From Paraflavitalea devenefica (GTDB lineage Bacteria > Bacteroidota > Bacteroidia > Chitinophagales > Chitinophagaceae): a stretch of 64,000 bases of DNA. A program made the position numbers and the translations under genes. Every line of letters begins with the position of its first letter. Positions within the stretch are counted from its first letter, which is position 1. The stretch lies in the NCBI RefSeq assembly GCF_011759375.1, contig NZ_JAARML010000004.1, positions 682,001 to 746,000 of the forward strand. The letters run 5' to 3'. The notes under the pieces are model-generated. The model had not been told where the DNA came from and searched no databases. It saw nothing but the letters and a program-made list of their open reading frames with translations. This document shows positions 60,668 to 64,000 of the stretch, piece after piece.

Positions 60668-62008
60668 ATGGCAGTTGTTGACCTGGTCATGCCTAAGCTG
60701 GGAGAAAGCATCATGGAAGCCACTGTTTTAAAGTGGCACAAGCAACCCGGCGATTCTGTGAAGATGGATGAAACCGTACTGGAAATAGCTACGGACAAGG
60801 TGGATAGTGAAGTACCCTCAACGGCCGAAGGCGTTATAGAAGAGATACTGTTCAAGGTGAATGATGTGGTGCCTATCGGTACCGTAATAGCCCGTATACG
60901 TACAGGTGCCGCCGAGCCCGTTAGCCCGGCCCCGAAGCCACAACCGGTTACCAGTCATCAACAACCACTCGCCACTCACCACTCGCCACTCACCACTCAC
61001 CAGCCGCAGGCATCTGTGAATGGCAGCGGAGGCCGCTTCTACTCCCCGCTGGTACTCAACATTGCCGCCAGCGAAGGCGTAAGCATGAGTGAGCTGGAGA
61101 ACATTCCCGGCACGGGCAATGAAGGCCGCGTAACAAAGAAAGATATCTTACAATATATAGAAAACAAAAAGCCCGGAAAAACGTCGGTCTACGAATCCAA
61201 AGCCATACCAACCCAACCTCAGCAACAGGCCCAGGTAATAAGCGTGCAGGAATCAAAGCAGCTCGCCGCTCAAGGCTCGCAGCTCACAGCTTATTCGGGC
61301 AACGTTGAGATCATTGAAATGGACCGTATGCGCAAAGCTATTGCCAGTCACATGGTAAACAGCAAACAAACAAGCGCACACGTTACCAGCTTTACGGAGG
61401 CCGATGTGACCAACATGGTATTGTGGAGAGAGCGGGTGAAAAAGGAATTTGAAAAACGGGAAGGAGAAAAACTGACCTTCACGCCCCTCTTCATTGAAGC
61501 AGTCATACGCTGTATCAAAAAATATCCCTGGCTGAACAGCAGCGTGGATGGCGATAAGATCATCATCAAAAAGGACATCAATATAGGCATGGCAGCCGCC
61601 TTGCCAACCGGCAACCTCATTGTGCCGGTAATTAAGAATGCAGACCAGTTAAACCTGGTAGGGCTCACGAAACAGGTAAATACCCTGGCCAATAATGCGC
61701 GTAATGCGAAGCTGAAACCCGACGATACCCAGGGCGGCACATTCACCCTCACCAATGTGGGTACCTTTGGCAGCCTCATGGGTACACCTATCATTAACCA
61801 GCCGCAGGTAGCGATCCTCGCTGTAGGAGCCATTAAGAAAAGGCCGGTAGTGATTGAAACAGAACAGGGCGACTCCATCGCTATCCGCCACATGATGTAC
61901 CTATCCATGTCATACGATCACCGTATTATAGACGGCGCACTGGGAGCTACCTTCCTCAATGCCGTTGCGAAAGAACTCGAACATTTTAACCCGGAAAGGG
62001 AAATTTAG
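60668..62008 (+). CDS. 2-oxoacid dehydrogenase E2 (lipoyl acyltransferase)
   Basis: The 446-residue E2 core carries acyl groups on a lipoyl lysine and passes them to CoA. Domains in order are lipoyl domain with Lys44 (IATDKVDSEVPS), a linker, the peripheral-subunit-binding domain about 118-160 (SPLVLNIAASEGVSMSELENIPGTGNEGRVTKKDI), a second linker, and the catalytic domain ending SMSYDHRIIDGALGA, which holds the active-site His and Asp. Both linkers contain in-frame 7-bp repeats (60952-61007 and 61261-61295). The layout leans to branched-chain or 2-oxoglutarate type. E1 genes are absent here; lpdA at 39278 could supply E3. Confidence 0.93.
   Translation: MAVVDLVMPKLGESIMEATVLKWHKQPGDSVKMDETVLEIATDKVDSEVPSTAEGVIEEILFKVNDVVPIGTVIARIRTGAAEPVSPAPKPQPVTSHQQPLATHHSPLTTHQPQASVNGSGGRFYSPLVLNIAASEGVSMSELENIPGTGNEGRVTKKDILQYIENKKPGKTSVYESKAIPTQPQQQAQVISVQESKQLAAQGSQLTAYSGNVEIIEMDRMRKAIASHMVNSKQTSAHVTSFTEADVTNMVLWRERVKKEFEKREGEKLTFTPLFIEAVIRCIKKYPWLNSSVDGDKIIIKKDINIGMAAALPTGNLIVPVIKNADQLNLVGLTKQVNTLANNARNAKLKPDDTQGGTFTLTNVGTFGSLMGTPIINQPQVAILAVGAIKKRPVVIETEQGDSIAIRHMMYLSMSYDHRIIDGALGATFLNAVAKELEHFNPEREI
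60952..61007. repeat. 7-bp-period array inside the E2 gene, first linker
   Basis: Eight heptamers at 60952, 60959, 60966, 60973, 60980, 60987, 60994 and 61001. Units 3 and 5 are CACTCGC, and units 4, 6 and 7 are CACTCAC. The frame stays open, encoding about residues 95-113, Thr/His/Pro/Ser-rich. Confidence 0.85.
61261..61295. repeat. 7-bp-period array inside the E2 gene, second linker
   Basis: Five heptamers at 61261, 61268, 61275, 61282 and 61289, four of them beginning GCTC. The 13-bp word AGGCTCGCAGCTC at 61273 is identical to 29164-29176 in the intergenic array near 29.1 kb. It encodes about residues 199-209 of the linker. Confidence 0.8.
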
Positions 62009-62032
62009 TGTTGTGTTGCTGCTACTTTAAGC

Positions 62033-62066
62033 AAGGCCTGGGCGCAAGCCCGGGCTTTCGTTTTAT
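62033..62066 (+). terminator. Terminator after the E2 gene
   Basis: An 8-bp GC-rich stem with one G-T pair (62036-62043 with 62048-62055), extended by A-T pairs, has a GCAA loop and is followed by a T-rich tract. It ends the E2 transcript 25 nt after the stop. Confidence 0.85.
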
Positions 62067-62075
62067 TGACTTTTA

Positions 62076-62597
62076 TCAATTGGAAGGAGCACCATACTTG
62101 AGGCGCTTGTATTTGATCTTCGTTCCCAAAAAACGCTTGTAAGTAACTACAAACAGGTTATCATACTCATTATCCTGCAGGTCAGCAGGTATGGTAGTGG
62201 CATTGGTTAATCCGTTCACAATATTGTCCACCGTATTGCTATGCCCCACGATCAGGGTGCTGTATTTGATCGCTTTCAGGTCCTTAAAAAAAGCCGAATC
62301 GGGCAGGGGGCCATACGTCCGGATATCAAGGGCCCGGTAACTACGCAGGGGTTCTGCGGTGGCCCTGGTGCGTATTGTATTGGTGGAATAGATATATTCT
62401 ATCTTTTTATCCCGTAAAACCTCTTTCAGCGCCTGGGCCCGCTGCTCTCCCGCTGCACTGAGGGGTGGATCATTGGGGGTAGACATAGTGAGACCAGGAG
62501 ATGGAACCGCTTTTTCTGCGTGGCGGACCACATAATAAGTATGGCTACAAGACGTTAGCAATAAGGATAAGGTTAAAACAGTGAGTAGGGATCGCAT
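62076..62597 (-). CDS. Histidine phosphatase family lipoprotein (SixA/phosphoglycerate-mutase-like)
   Basis: The 173-residue protein has a lipobox near the N-terminus (LLTSCSHTY, Cys17), so it is probably periplasmic and membrane-attached. The phosphatase core has the catalytic RH motif in VVRHAEK (His26), SAAGEQRAQAL, STNTIRTRATAEPL and the second catalytic His in LIVGHSNTVDNIV. Size suits the SixA-like group. The substrate is unknown. Confidence 0.88.
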   Translation of the reverse strand: MRSLLTVLTLSLLLTSCSHTYYVVRHAEKAVPSPGLTMSTPNDPPLSAAGEQRAQALKEVLRDKKIEYIYSTNTIRTRATAEPLRSYRALDIRTYGPLPDSAFFKDLKAIKYSTLIVGHSNTVDNIVNGLTNATTIPADLQDNEYDNLFVVTYKRFLGTKIKYKRLKYGAPSN

Positions 62598-62792
62598 GGT
62601 AGGGTTTTTAACATTTTAAAATTAAACGTCATTTTTTATCACCCGTCAATTTTCGTAAATTCATTTTACCGCTAAACCAAATTACGTGATGAATGACAAT
62701 GCTATCGCCCGGTTGTTGCACCATATATGTTAAAAAGGCTTAGCAGTACCTGGTAGCATTGAAAGCATCACAGGATCTTAAATAATCACCAG

Positions 62793-63506
62793 ATGAAGAC
62801 ACTCTCCGAAACCTGGTTTGCCGATGGCTACATTGACTTCGAACTGAAAAAGTACACCCTGCTGGCCTACTTACAGGAAGTTCACAAGTACTTTGACGCC
62901 AACAAACTCTACCCCCAACTGGCAGATGTTATTTTCCACTACAACAACCTCGTTGCCTTCCGGGAGAATAAAAAATACCTGCAGGAACAATTCCCTAAAA
63001 AACTGACAGGCATACAGCTTGAAAAACTGCAGTTATTATATGAACAGATCATTGAAGATGATGAAATGATGCAGGAACTGGAAGATATCATCAACTACTC
63101 TACCGGCAAAATGCAGAAGGCCATCAGCAATGGCACTGAGATCTATGAATTCGTAGAGAACAAGCTCACCATTTTCCCCGTTGGCCTCATACCGCTGGAT
63201 GTCCGGGAGGGCTACTTCTTCTTAAGTGAAGGCAATTACCGCAATACGCGCGTATACCAGTACCGCCTGAGCTTCTTTGAAAAGCACGACGAGAAATACC
63301 GCGCCATTAAAACCGAGTACATTGACCAGTGGGAAAGGAATATGGTGAATTCGTATGAGAACATCAAGGCAGAACTCATACGCAATAAAAAAGACCTGCC
63401 CAACCCGGCTGTTTATTCCATTGAAACACCGTTGACCTTCCCGGTAGATGAAACCTTACTGCCCGTAGCCAAGCGCAGCCTGGTAAGGTATATTACCGCA
63501 GCATAG
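62793..63506 (+). CDS. Conserved-looking protein of unknown function
   Basis: The 237-residue protein has no signal peptide or membrane segment and no domain that I recognise. It is rich in Tyr, Glu and Lys and largely helical by appearance. Distinctive stretches include WFADGYIDFELKKYTLLAYLQEVHKYFDANKLYPQL near the start and VGLIPLDVREGYFFLSEG in the centre. Composition matches the chromosomal average, unlike the island genes, so it is probably an ancestral Bacteroidota gene. Its stop touches the stop of the convergent peptidase gene. Confidence 0.65.
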   Translation: MKTLSETWFADGYIDFELKKYTLLAYLQEVHKYFDANKLYPQLADVIFHYNNLVAFRENKKYLQEQFPKKLTGIQLEKLQLLYEQIIEDDEMMQELEDIINYSTGKMQKAISNGTEIYEFVENKLTIFPVGLIPLDVREGYFFLSEGNYRNTRVYQYRLSFFEKHDEKYRAIKTEYIDQWERNMVNSYENIKAELIRNKKDLPNPAVYSIETPLTFPVDETLLPVAKRSLVRYITAA

Positions 63507-64000
63507 TCAAAACGCTTTCTTCTCCTCTACCTGTGTTCCCCAGTCAATTCCCTTATCCAGGGCAGGCACACCTTCTGCAATCCATTTGGCGGCAGGCGCC
63601 CCTTTAAGGAAATGATCAAAGAACTGTCCCAGGCGGATGCTGAGGTCTTTGCGGTTCCTTCTTTCCACCAGGTTATGGTCTTCCCCATTATACTGCAGCA
63701 GCCATGTTTTTTTACCGAGACGGCGCATGGCAGTAAAAAACTCAATGCCCTGGTACCAGGGTACAGCCCCATCCGCATCATTGTGCATGATCAATACAGG
63801 CGTAGTGATCTTATCGGCCTTGAATAAAGGAGAGTTCTTGATATACAGCTCAGGCTTTTGCCAAAGGGTAGCGCCAATACGGCTCTGGCTGCGTTCATAC
63901 TGGAACTGGCGGTTCAGGCCTGTACCCCAGCGTATGCCGCCATAAGCGCTGGTCATATTGGCCACAGGAGCACCCGCACCGGCAGCAGCAAACATTTTGG
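63507..64000 (-). CDS. S9 prolyl-oligopeptidase family peptidase, 3' part only
   Basis: Only the C-terminal ~163 residues are in the window; the gene continues past 64000. The visible piece is the end of an alpha/beta-hydrolase domain. Catalytic Asp is in MHNDADGAVPW, and catalytic His is in EDHNLVERRNRKDLS. The Ser nucleophile would lie just beyond the window's end, and PVANMTSAYGG is consistent with the region following it. Relatives are secreted dipeptidyl or acylaminoacyl peptidases with an N-terminal beta propeller. The final MEEKK-type tail is short. Confidence 0.87.
   Translation of the reverse strand, partial: KMFAAAGAGAPVANMTSAYGGIRWGTGLNRQFQYERSQSRIGATLWQKPELYIKNSPLFKADKITTPVLIMHNDADGAVPWYQGIEFFTAMRRLGKKTWLLQYNGEDHNLVERRNRKDLSIRLGQFFDHFLKGAPAAKWIAEGVPALDKGIDWGTQVEEKKAF

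Overview
The window looks like chromosomal DNA of a Bacteroidota bacterium, most likely a member of the Chitinophagaceae or a close relative. Four proteins end in a type IX secretion (T9SS) sorting domain. Many lipoproteins, a SprB-type repeat, a TonB-type outer-membrane protein, bacillithiol synthesis (BshB1), Bacteroidota-restricted DUF families and several TANNTTTG-type -7 promoter elements point the same way. No rRNA, intact tRNA, insertion sequence, prophage or CRISPR array was seen. Family names come from recognising motifs by eye; no database search was possible.

Layout. 0-6.7 kb: a six-gene minus-strand operon with three tail-collar (MdpB-like) proteins, a periplasmic-binding-fold protein without signal peptide, a formyltransferase and a T9SS surface protein. 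7-21.5 kb: mostly housekeeping genes (DUF2130, phosphopantetheinyl transferase, dCTP deaminase, DUF3810 metalloprotease, acyl-CoA carboxylase, RNase HI, mannose-6-phosphate isomerase, YraN, XerD) plus a tandem pair of choice-of-anchor-J lipoproteins and two hydrolases. 21.5-26.7 kb: an AT-richer accessory island of small plus-strand genes (two unknowns, a frameshifted gene, DUF4240, GNAT), a tRNA 3'-end scar and an exported CHAT/caspase-like protein. 26.7-33.7 kb: two duplicated T9SS proteins with an odd cysteine-rich N-terminus, a QW-repeat protein, an ECF sigma factor with an anti-sigma/TonB fusion, and DUF2911. 33.8-46.3 kb: agmatine-to-putrescine enzymes (aguA/aguB), a desaturase, bshB1, a class C hydrolase, lpdA, an M43 protease and a glutaminyl cyclase. 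46.4-51.9 kb: an envelope operon (TPR, TonB-type barrel, HU-like membrane protein). 52-64 kb: DoxX/thioesterase, SdpR/SdpI, an ECF42-like sigma factor with YciI, dacB, cinA, a 2-oxoacid dehydrogenase E2, a SixA-like phosphatase, an unknown gene and a truncated S9 peptidase.

The least expected signal is in the spacers. Twelve short degenerate arrays have a strict 7-bp period, and most sit directly after stop codons. Two are embedded in frame in the linker of the E2 gene. Three other intergenic arrays have a strict 11-bp period. The word repeated differs from locus to locus while the period is kept. Several clear hairpin terminators and one SdpR-type operator palindrome are also annotated.
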